Below the pieces are notes generated by a model. It was given only the letters and a program-made list of their open reading frames with translations. It made no database searches and was not told where the DNA came from. Positions 23,701-35,700 of a DNA stretch of 64,000 nt are shown piece after piece (position 1 is the stretch's first letter; the number at the start of each line of letters is the position of its first letter). Source of the stretch: Sabellastarte sp. h YS-2021 (Eukaryota; Annelida; Polychaeta; Sabellida; Sabellidae); the NCBI GenBank assembly GCA_964017235.1, contig OZ024933.1:94455432-94519431 (forward strand), given 5' to 3'. A program made the translations under genes and the position numbers.

Positions 23701-26700
23701 AAGATTACAATGTGTAGTATATGGATACTTAAAGAGCTTACGTACACTTTTCCTCCATTGAGTATAAAAAGAATCAACACTTCTGTGAGACAGATCCCAC
23801 AGTACTGATCCTTAAAGTGGCATACAATAGGTTTTAAATAACTTTTATTTTAACTCACGCTGTAAGTTTCCAAAACAGACATCAGTAAATTAAAAGCTAT
23901 ACAGAAATTATTAGCAACATGCTTAAAATCTTTATTGTCTAGTCTAGGTCCAACCAAATGTCTGAGATGATTGGCTACTGATTGAGATTCTAGGTACACG
24001 TTATTATGATAAAAACCATTTAAAGGTTCATCCTGTGAGCACACCAAAAACTGGTATTTTTAACATAAAAGATGATGTCATAATCGTTACCAAATCTATC
24101 TGCAACCTGTAACAGTGATTTTAAACCAGGAAATGTCGGACTCATCAGTGTCAAATCATCTGCATACCCAAATGCAGACCCAAGTGACATCCAGGTTTAC
24201 TTTTTCTCCATCTTTTAAAAAGTTCGTTTACATAAGTTATAAATAAGATGCTTGCTTCACACCATTGTAAACTCTAAATGATTCAAAGCATACACTGATT
24301 TGCGTATAGATTTAACAACACTCGCACAACAGATGGGCATAGCACCTTATCAATCAGTACTGAAAAAAAGCTTGATATAATTTACTCAGTCAAATGCTTT
24401 ACTGCAATCTAAAATAAGGACATACACATCAGACTTATTATTAATGTAATATTGTATTATTTTATTTAAAGCATTTTGTACATTTTGTTGTAGAATGGCT
24501 CGATTTAAACCCAAATTAAAGTTCATCTGTCTCCAATATATGTGTATTTTGTTTAAGTATAATTAAGTCAAACAATTTGCCTAGGATACTACTGAGAGCT
24601 ATTCCTTTGTAATTGTCATCAGAGCCCTAACACTGGCTACATTTTGGAATAGGTATTGCAGTAGACAAAAGCAAGTCTCCGGGTAATGTTAGATTTCATT
24701 ATAAGATTAAAAAGCAAATACAAATACACAGACAATTTTCTTGGACCATGAATAATATGAGATGGCTCACATCCTGTATCTCCGTCACTTTTACTATGTT
24801 TTAGTTGCTTTATACTTTTATTGATATCACTGATAGTTATGCAGTGATTGTTATAACAGTTACCATGTATGCAATTACAGAGAATCTTTTTCTCTGTCTG
24901 TTTTTAAATGTTTTTTTTTAAGTTTTTAAGTATTTAAATTTTATCATACAATACACTTGAAAACAATTTTTTGTACTTGGTCAGAGAACACATTAGCTAT
25001 ATTTGATTCCCCACTGACACCATTTACAGATTTATTCATAAAATTACCTTTCGGCTATGTCAGTTTGTTTGCATAATAATTCATAAAAGTTTAGACAAAT
25101 TTTTATGAACTTTTCAGGAAATGTTAATCATGATCCAAGAAACAGATGATTTGATTGTGGTGGTGATCCAAACCACTGGATTTAGGACCTTTTCAAAGGA
25201 TCATACACTTATAAAAATATTGGAGGTGTCAGGCCTCTGCAGTGGAATGCACTCTCTGGGTGCTCTTGTTAGCTGTTTTGATCATATTTGGATATCGTGG
25301 ACATAAACCCAACCAAAGTGTGCTTTTAGATTGCCATTACTTTGCAGAATACATTGGGTTAAGACAATATGAATGTGGATTTGTTGATAAATAAATATCA
25401 TCTTAACATTTTTCCTATGGAAATTCCAATTCTAATTGAACGTTTATAGCACTTAATCTTCCCTTTACTTCCCTTACCTTTACCATAAAAACGTCAAACA
25501 GTTAGGTTATTGCTTTGCTTTTGATGTTCCCACTGTTTGGAATGCTCTTTCTGAAGAGATTCGTGCATCCCCTTCTCTGGCCTCCTTCAGAAAACGCCTT
25601 AAAACCTACCTTTACACCAAGGCATACCCTCCTTAGTCTTACTTACCCCTGGCGTTCTCTGTGGTGCTTGGACTCTTTTCTGCCACTGGATATTGAAATT
25701 GGTAGACTATTTTTGTTTTGTTGCACCTTAGAGTCCCCTTTGAATATGGTAGATTAAGCGCTATAAAACTCTAATTAGAATTAGAATTTACTAAGGGGAA
25801 TCTAAGGCACAACAGCCCCGTAACCGGACAACCAATTTCAGCATCCAGGAATGGAAAAGGGTTAAAGAAACATGGAGTACACCAGATAAACAAAAACTAA
25901 GCTGGGAATGCCTTGGTGTAGAAGTAGGATTTAAATTTCTTTCTGAAAGAGGTAACAATGGGGAATGCACAAATCCCATCAGGAAGAGCATTCCAAACTG
26001 TGGAAAGTTAACCACTACTGAAAACAAAGTAAGCAAAATAAATAATGAAAATTATATAGACCAAAAAAAGGCCAGCAGTTTGAGTAAATCAGTATTCCTA
26101 ATGTCACTGGAGTATATGTTTATAAAAGACATCAATGTCATCAAAGGATAGTACAAATGAAATATCATCTTATTCATTGAAATAAGGCAATGAAAGGCTT
26201 TACCTGTTTAATTTGAAGACTGTCATAGCTTAACCAGTTACCTGAGAATGATCTGAAAATTTGTTGAGAAGCCAAATACAAAGTAGCAAAGCATGTAACT
26301 AAAAACTAATAAAATCTCTTTTAAATCAATCAACTATAAGGGTTAGATTAGATTATGGTTTACCAGTTGATGGATTGTAGGCATTTCCCAGGTTTGTCAC
26401 CACATCAGGAAACTCGACAGTTTGTCCTGCATTATAGCCCTTTGACACTGCATGGGCCAGGAAACCAACTTCTGAATTAAGCACTTCTGTAACAACACAA
26501 AAAACAAGCTTATATCAAACAGAGTATGAATGGTATTGGTCTTCAATTAAAACAAATTTCTTAAAGCAAATATGAGCATATTTTTCAAGATAGAAAATGT
26601 ATGTAAATATGAATGACTTTTACGAATTTAAAACTTATATTCTTCAGCATAAAGTTTCATGGAAAAATCAAATCAACCAATCATCATCAGACTGAAGAAG

Positions 26701-29700
26701 ACGTGTTTGTTTGTTTGGTGAACTGAACTGCAGAATAAATCCTGGAGGACAAAACGTAAGAAAAAAATAACTACTAAGACAAAACCCTGGAGCAATTTTC
26801 AGGAGCATGGATATAACCCAGGGGTTGCAACACCAGGGGCCGGAGTCACAAATGGTCTTAGTCAAGTCTCATGCGGGTGTTCTACTATATCCAACCCTAC
26901 AACCGACTCTACAACTCGAGGGTTGGTTAGAAATGTCAGGGGTCAGGGATGAAAATCAAGAAAGAAGTGTGCCAAAAATTTACGTAGAACATCCTAGACG
27001 TAGTACATCCGGAAAATTTTTGTCACTGGAATTTTACACTGGCATCAATAGATTATGTATGTACTAGTACTTGGATGGGTGACCATCTGGGTTCTAGACC
27101 ACATGTAGGATGTATCTGACTCAGACTTTGATTTGGTCACCAGATTTACTCAGTTTTCCACCCTTCTCAGGATCAGTCATAACAGCACCTCTAATATAGA
27201 GTTGGCTAGATTTTATTATAAATCTGGTACATGGAACAGCAGCATTACACTGGTTCAAAGTGACCATGGATTATTGTTGATAATTAGGTTCACTGACCAA
27301 CTTAAAAATATACATTAAATAGTAAACTAGTTACAATGTTGTACCAACCTTTCTGATCCTTTGATTTCAGTTCAGCAATATCTCTCTGCATCTTCATAAT
27401 GACATCCATCAGACTGTCATCTATTGGCAGACCACTCTTGTGTGAACAAAAATAAGGAAATCGAAAATTTGTTCATTTCTGTAGCCTCCACCAAAGAAAA
27501 TATGTGTTTAGTGGTGTTTGCTTGTACGATTGTCTGTTTGCAAGATAACTCTAAAAGTTCTTGAGGAATTTTAATGATATTTTAGAAAAAAAAAACACAT
27601 TGACAATGGCACAGGGAACCGATGATTCAGTTTTGGTGGTCAACTGGATGACTGTTTGGATCCAGAAAGTTTTGAAGGATTTTTCATCATTGCGAGATAG
27701 GGACATTTTCAGAATATGTGTATATGTTACGACCCAAGTGTGAAATTGTCCATTTCGTGAAATGGACAAGGAAATTGTCGATTTCATGAAATGGACAGCC
27801 TCACTGTCCATTTCGTGAAATGGACAAATCCACATATATTTTGCTATCCATTTCATGAAATGGACAAAGTCATGTACGAAAGTTTAACTTTCATTCGTGG
27901 TCAATCTTTTGGTTTAATTTATCACTTTATTCCACTGTAATAATGATGTGTATGTTATATATCTTACATTAAGTTAGTTAATAGTTAAATAGTTATAAAT
28001 ATTTGAAATATATTTGAAATACAAGTGTCAATTATGTAAAGCATACTTTTTAATGGGGATAATTATTTAAAATTACACTTACACTTTTAAAAAGCATATT
28101 GGTACCTGGTATATTATTTTTTAATATTATTTTTTAACATTTGCTTAAAAGAAATTCAATGGAGTTTTGTCTCCTTTGTGCACTAATCTTCTTTAAAAGG
28201 CTTTCCTTTAATGATTAGATCTGAGGAATTGTAGCCTACTCTTTAAAGATTAGATCTAAGGGTTATTAAAAGCAACTGTCAATTTAGAAAGGTTGAAGCC
28301 ATCCCAAAGGTTACAAAAAGAAGTGGGCTAATTACAATTACACCCAACTTACTAGTGGTAGGGCTTTCTTTTAATGAGATCTGAGGATTGTAGACACACA
28401 TTTGAGGATTAGATCTAAGGGTTAATTCAGTGCCTGTCATAAATCTTATGATGATGTGGACAAGCAAATAACAACAGTGATATCAACATTTGTAATTACT
28501 AATGTAAAGAAACTACCAATGTGGCTTAGTGTTAAAAGCTCTTAATGTTGTAAAATATATGTCGCGGTTTAGTCTCACCTAGATTCTATCTCAAATTTTA
28601 AAATTTTTAATAAATGTAAATGCAAATATTAACTAATACTTAACTAATCTTGTGGTTTAATAATATTAGGTTCATGTTAAATTTTATAAGAAAGTGTTAA
28701 AGGAATTATAATAACCTGCACCTCACCAGTAGACTTTAGGTTAAGTATAACCATTGATTTATTCTAATACAATGTTTCAATAAAAAAGCAACAAGTTTTT
28801 TCACTGTGAATGAGAGTAAAAATTTCATACATTTAGTTGTCCATTTCATGAAATGGTCAGTAGATTTTTTGTCCATTTCGCGAAATGGACAAATATTTTG
28901 TCCATTTCACGAAATGGACAGTTGAGTTGTCCATTTCATGAAATGGATAATTTCCTTGTCCATTTCACGAAATGGACAATTTCACATTTGGGTCATAACA
29001 TATATATGTTACAACCCAGGTGTAAAATTGTCCATTTCGTGAAATGGACAAGCAAATTGTCCATTTCATGAAATGGACAACCCAACTGTCAAATTTCGTG
29101 AAATGGACAAAATATTTATCCATTTCGTGAAATGGTTAAAAAATCCACTGTCCATTTCATGAAATGGACAACTAAATGTACGAAATTTTCACTCTCATTC
29201 ATAGTGAAAAAAAATTTTTTTTTTGCATTTTTATTGAAACATAGTATTGGAATACATCAATGGATCAAAGGTTGTACTTTCACCTAAAGTAAACTGGTGA
29301 TGTGCATTGTATTATAATTCCTTAAACATTTTCTTTAACAATATTAGTTAAGTATTTAATATTGGTACATGTATTTACATTTGATAAGAATTTATTAAGA
29401 ATTGGAGATAGCATCTAGGTGGGACTAAGTCACTAAACTGTAAGTCTTTATAACTTTGAGAGCTTTTAACAGGAAGCCACATTGGTAGTTTATTTACATT
29501 ACTTATTGCAAGTGTTATTTACTTGTCCACATTATCACATGATTTATGACTGTGACAGGCACTGTTGCATCGAAGACCTTTCTTTAGACATGAACATCTT
29601 TTTGTCAAGCAGTTGGTACAGCAGTGACATCGGACATATCCTTGGCCTCCACATATACTTAGTTTTCGGACCAGTTCACGAACTGTGTAGTCTTCTGCTG

Positions 29701-32700
29701 GTACATCTTCTGCCTTAAGGCCAGAAAATTTCACAAACTCGATTTGATTCCTTGCTAAGGTACCTCTGATTATGCCAGCTCTGGTCCCAATTGTATAACC
29801 ATTGGGATTTCTTCTCAGAACAACCCCAATAAGATTTGGAGGATCACCTTTGCTCCTGTCAAACTGGGAAACTGGCACAGCAACATTGTCCCCTAGGGCT
29901 AATCCATGGAGTGATCTTGTAGATCGTGCCACCATTTTATCTGCCTGTTTTTGTATATTGCTGTGGGCCTCAGTTCTGGCACGTTTAGCTGGATGTTCTA
30001 TCATGTCATCACCAGTAAGCTCATTCTCCCTCAGGTCTGGCACATCTTCACCTATCTCTATGCCATCTGCAGTTTCAATATTACCACTCTGGGTATGCAT
30101 ATTTCCTTCAGCCACATCTTCAGTCTCGGTAACCGTATTGTCCACAGCCACAACTTCATTGGTCACTGTATCATCAGGGGCAGGATAAGCGTCCTCGCTG
30201 GCACCACTACTGTCCACATCTTGGGGCATACCAATGATTATCATATCATCTGTGGCAGGATCATTAATACTGGCAACACTGCTGGTAACATCCACAGGGA
30301 TATCTTCTGCAGTCTCCAAATTATCAGGAATTATACTGTCAGTATTGGTGTCACTGTTGTCCACCATAGGTACATTCACGTTCGCAATCATATCATCTGT
30401 TGCTGGATTTTCATAATCTGCACTGGCATTTGTACCTGGGTTCAAAAGCTCCTCCAACTGTTCTTCATTCACACCAGTGGTGAATCTAGAAAGAAACTGA
30501 GCTGGTAATGTAGTTTTCAATACACAGCGAGGTTTATTTCCAGTCAGAACCTTGTATGGTTCCATGCGAATGGCCTCATGATATGTGCTGTTCATGGACC
30601 ACTGTACAAACTGACAACCAATGCTCCATGAGGCTGTGTTGTTATCACGCATCCAGCTCTGGAGCTTTAGCTTCAAAGAACCATTGCCCCTCTCAACACT
30701 TCCCTGGCTTTGAGGATGTCTTGGGCAACCATTCACTAAGACACAGTCTGGCCAAAGGCTGGATAGTTCTTGGATTTATCCACACCTCCTAATGTAACCA
30801 ACTTGTAGGTTTTCAAAATATGATAGCTGTCCCTGGAAAGACTTTTTCAGGTGTTCAGGTATATTTATAGTGAAATGACTGGACATAATTGCACTTCGTT
30901 AATTGGACTTTTTGTGAAAAGCTTAACATCTAAAAGACTAAAAATGGCTTTCAAGTGTTGAATGGACAGTTATTTACAATAATCCTCAGAACATACAATT
31001 AAAGGTATGGCTTCAACCTTTTAAATTGACAGTTATGTGAATTAACCCTTAGATCTAATCCTCAAAAGGTAGGCTATAATCCTCAGATCTCACCAAAAGA
31101 AAGCCTCACCACTAGTAAGATGGATTTAATTGTAATTAGCCCATTTCTTTTGGTAACTTTTGGGATGGCTTCAACCTTTTTAAATTGACAGTTACTTTTG
31201 ATAACTCTTAGAACTTATCTTCAAAGTGTAGGCTACAATTTCTCAGATCTAACCATCAAAGGAAAGCCTCACCACTAGTAAGATGGATTTAATTGTAATT
31301 AGCCCATTTCTTTTTGTAACCTTTGGGATGGCTTCAAACTTTTTAAATTGACAGTTACTTTTAATAATTCTTAGAACTTATCTTCAAAGGGTAGGCTACA
31401 ATTTCTCAGATCTTACCATCAAAGGAAAGCCTTTTAAACAGGATTAGTGCACAAAAGAGGCAAAGTTCTGTCATATTTCTCTCAAGCAAAAGTTAAAAAA
31501 TAATATAGCTGATACCAACACATTTTTTTAAAGTATAAGTGTGATAATTATTTAAATAGTTATTCCCATTAAAAGTATGATTTACATAATTGACACTTTT
31601 ATTTCCAATTTATTTCAAATATTTATAACCATTTAACTATTAACTAACTTAGTGTAAAATATTATATATACATATCATTATTATAGGGGAATTAAGTGGA
31701 TAACTTAAATCAAAAGATTGGCCATGAACGAAATTTAACTTTCATACATGACTTTGTCCATTTCATGAAATGGATAGCAAAATATATATATGGATTTGTC
31801 CATTTCACGAAATGGACAGTTGGGTTGTCCATTTCATGAAATGGACAATTTGCTTGTCCATTTCGCGAAATGGACAATTTCACATCTGGGTCATAACATA
31901 TATGTTGGAGCCCAACTTAGGAGTCAGCCCATCTTAAGATGGGCTATAGCCCAACTTAGGATCCTAAGTTGGGTAGCCTATCTTAAGATGGGCTAAGCCC
32001 ATCTTAAGATGGGCTAGAACATACTAGCCCAACTTAGGATAAGTAAACTCAGGAATGATTTTAAAACTAAAATTTAATATTAACCAACAAATGTCACACT
32101 CCGTTGGTGGTTTTAATCATAAAATTGAATATATGCATGGTAGTTTATTTAAATACTTATATTTCAATTATCGAGTATATGTTTGTAAAATATTATTTAA
32201 GATTTGTTGTTCTTATCTCATCTGAAGATTTGGTAACAAATATTAGCCAAACTTATAATTTGCACACATAATTTTTATTTTCACAATTTAAATATTATTT
32301 ACTTATTTTTCTACTTAAATGTTTCTTCTTTTCATTACCTCATTATATATTGATAGGATTAATCTTAATCCCTTTATTGTTCCAAGACTCTGTCTCAGTT
32401 AATTTGATAATGGGAGGGTCATCAGGTCATAAATTGTCTATTGTTCAACCATTGCTTTCAACTTGATATGTTTCACTTGTGTGGAGTGATTAGGCAACTG
32501 GATTACACTGTGATATATCTATTGTTTCAACATTTCTTTTAAGTTGATTTGTTTGACTATGTGTGTGACTTGGTAAATGGATTAGTGTTAGATTTATCTT
32601 TTGTTCTAGCATTCTTTTGAACTTGATTTCTTTCACCTCTGGTTAACTGACTAGCTAACAGAATTAATAAGGCATTGTTTTAAAAGTCCTTTATGGTGTT

Positions 32701-35700
32701 TTGGGGATGATACTTTACAGTTTTGTAAACAAACTGATTAATTTAATGATAATTTTCAAATGTTTAATGTTAAATGCTTACAAGGACATTTACCCAATAT
32801 AGCCAAATAGAATACACCAATTTTTACATGCAATGTGTATTTTACCATTTTTTATCAATTTTATGCATCAGTATGTTGTTTGACTAAATTCATCAAATTA
32901 ACTTGTTTAGATTTAATTGTATTTTCAAATTAATTAATGTAACTGTGCTCCAAAAATAAAGCACTTTATAAATCCTGTTAAAATTTTGTTAATAATATAA
33001 AAAAGTAACTTTATAATTCTTTGTTAAGCTTAAAATATATAATCAGGTTCACCCATAAAATCACCCACTATACTTGGCTTTTCCCCTCATGGGTTTGATA
33101 GAAGAAAGCCTCATTATATTTAGAGATTACTTTGATGTTGATTTGTTTCACTTTATGATTTGGGGTATTCCCTATTGTGTACTTTACCCACCCCAAGTGA
33201 AACAAATCAACATCAATAGAATGTTGAAACAATAGCAACAAATCCTATTAAGAAACCATTGCAATGAAAGACAAATAAAATCTACATCAAAGGAATATTT
33301 TAATGCTTTCAAGGAAACATAATTCATTTTAGTTTCTGCAATTAGATACTTTTTGTTGAAGTTACATAAGTTAAACATATTTATATAAAATAAAAAAGAA
33401 GTATAAAGTACTTCTGTACAAGGGTCAGTTAAGTTTATCAATGTCAATCTCATCTTTTTCATGAAAAAATAATTTCCTTTACATTATATTCCACAAAAAT
33501 CATTCTTGAATTTTATTATCTTAAGTTGGGCTGACATGTTCTAGCCCATCTTAAGATGGGCTAGCCCATCTTAAGATGGGCTACCCAACTTAGGATCCTA
33601 AGTTGGGCTATAGACCATCTTAAGATGGGCTGATTCCTAAGTTGGGCTACAACATATATACCTCTATAGTGAATCGCCATATTGCTTGGACAACAATACA
33701 GGAAACTCCTATGGTAGTGTCTATAATGTACCTTAGTTTTATCAGGATCCTAGTAAAATTACGAATTTTATGATCCAGAACAGGAAAAAGTTTTTTTTAA
33801 TTTTATATATTTTTTATACATATAACCACTCTAATAATAGATTATAATAAAATACAACACAAAAAAGACTGAACGTTATGTAACGGTTGATAGTACACAA
33901 CTCAATGACAGAAAAAAAGCATATATATAGTGTTACATGATAAAAGAAACTAAATAATACATCCAATAAAACATAAAACACACACACAAAAAGGGCGGGG
34001 GGAAGTACAGCAACTCTTTTAGCTGCACCAAGAAAGGATCTACAGATACAATTTAATTTTGCATGTAAAAATACACTGAATGATTCCCCAGTTTCTGATG
34101 AAGTAGATGGCGAAGAACTACTTGGCAGAAGTTTGTAGTCTCCGAGTGTTTTCTAAGTCTTTGAATTTTGATTGGCTGAAGCCAGATAACCTACACTGGT
34201 TGACCCGATTTTATTTATTTGGTGTGTTACATCACGCCTAGTACCTTATTTCTTATATTGTAATGGGCAGTTGAAAGGGCAGAGAAAACCAGTATGTACA
34301 GTTGGTCAAGGTTCTGTACTGTATTTATTTTTTATTTAGTTATTTATTTGGGTTTTAAGGTCACTTTCAACACATTGTATAGGTCATATCACAACGGGTA
34401 GGTTTATGGGCAGAGGAAACCAGCACATACAGTTGGTCAAGGTTCTGTACTGTAAACTGCCAACCATCGGCAAGCAACTACCACCAGCTTTCCCACTTGA
34501 GGTTGTGCCGGGATTCGAACTCCGATCTCAGAGGTGGGAGGTGAGAGTGTTACCACTATGCCACTGTGGCCCCCTGGTTCTGTACTGTAAACAGCAGACC
34601 AAATACAAGCAACTATGAGCTTTCTCACATAATGTTAAGCCAGAATTCAAACTCTGATCTCAGACAAAAGGAGATGAGTGTAATACCACTGCACCACTGT
34701 AGTCCCTGGTATTGACCAGAAAACAGACAGCACAATGGACAAGTATGAAACCATTATGACCCTCCACAATGAAAAAAAGTGACCCGAATGACCCAATTGG
34801 CTAAGTGGTTAACACATTTAGCAATTCATCACCCAGCTTTCAAATCCAGCTCATGCAACATATTGGGCATACTGAGGGACTATCCTGATATATGACACTG
34901 GCTGTTGAAAGATGCTTAAACCCCTCTCAAACTCTTCACACAGGCCCACCATTGCAGTTGTAACTTTAAACACTGAACATCTATGGGTATATTAATATGT
35001 TCCAGGATGTATCAAATATGGATATAGTGCCAGAGGTATATGACCAGAAGAATATTAAGAAACAATAAAATGTCACACAACTTTCTTTCTGTCTGTAGCT
35101 TTATTTGTATTGACATTGTTGCTGAGTGATACTAAATCATTATTTTAATAGATATTCAAATGAAAGTTATATGACTTTTTTTTCAAATATGTATTAAATA
35201 CTTCATATTATGTGATTTTTGCTTGAAATACTAAGATTTTGAGCCTATGACCATATCCATACATGAACTCTTGGCCACATCCCTTGGGATCTGTCCTATG
35301 GCAGTAACTCTGCATACAGCCCTCTCAAACATCCTCCATCGATATCAGATATCGCCAATACTGGTAGACACGATGGTACCACAGAGTAGAAGGAAAGTTA
35401 TCCCTGACTAATTCTTTCAATCTTTAAAAGAAAACTCATTTCTTTTATAATCTGTTTCCTGAAGTTAAACATTGTGAAGAAATTAATTCTGTAAAACAGA
35501 ATAAAGCAATATTTAGCTGATTTGATTTGATTCATTTGTGTTTAACGTCACTTTCAATACATTGTATAGGTTAATTCACGACAGGTAATTTTAAGGGCAG
35601 AGGAAACCAGTACATACTTGTTGGTTAAGATTGTGTGTTGGCTGTCAGGCATCAGGAAGTAGCTACCAACTGTCCAGCATAGGATATACTATTTTACTGC

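Larger units (their letters stand above)
29007..31898 (-). mobile_element. Element B: integrase-type (Ginger-like) DNA transposon, partly decayed
   Basis: Runs from TGTTACAACCC (29,007) to GGGTCATAACA (31,888-31,898), with TATATA before and TATA (31,899-31,902) after. Both ends carry arrays of the 22-bp palindrome: five units at 29,028-29,172 and four at 31,753-31,877. The right arm also has about three tandem copies of a 160-180-bp block (31,005-31,440) containing CTTAGATCTAATCCTC and ACCACTAGTAAGATGG. The interior has one minus-strand frame ending in an integrase C-terminal region and a cysteine-rich tail. TIRs opening with TGTT, a retroviral-type integrase core and a 4-bp target duplication fit Ginger-like transposons. 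The published Ginger target preference (CCGG or CCGT) differs from TATA here, so the superfamily call is provisional. Confidence 0.75.

Noticed and set aside
27745-27868. CRISPR-like array of short palindromic repeats
   Set aside because: The repeats have very short spacers of varying length, occur as inverted arms of a transposon, lack cas genes, and are in an animal genome.
29802-30508. Plus-strand frames of 128 and 185 codons
   Set aside because: They overlap the integrase-like frame on the opposite strand, which has recognisable motifs. These have none.
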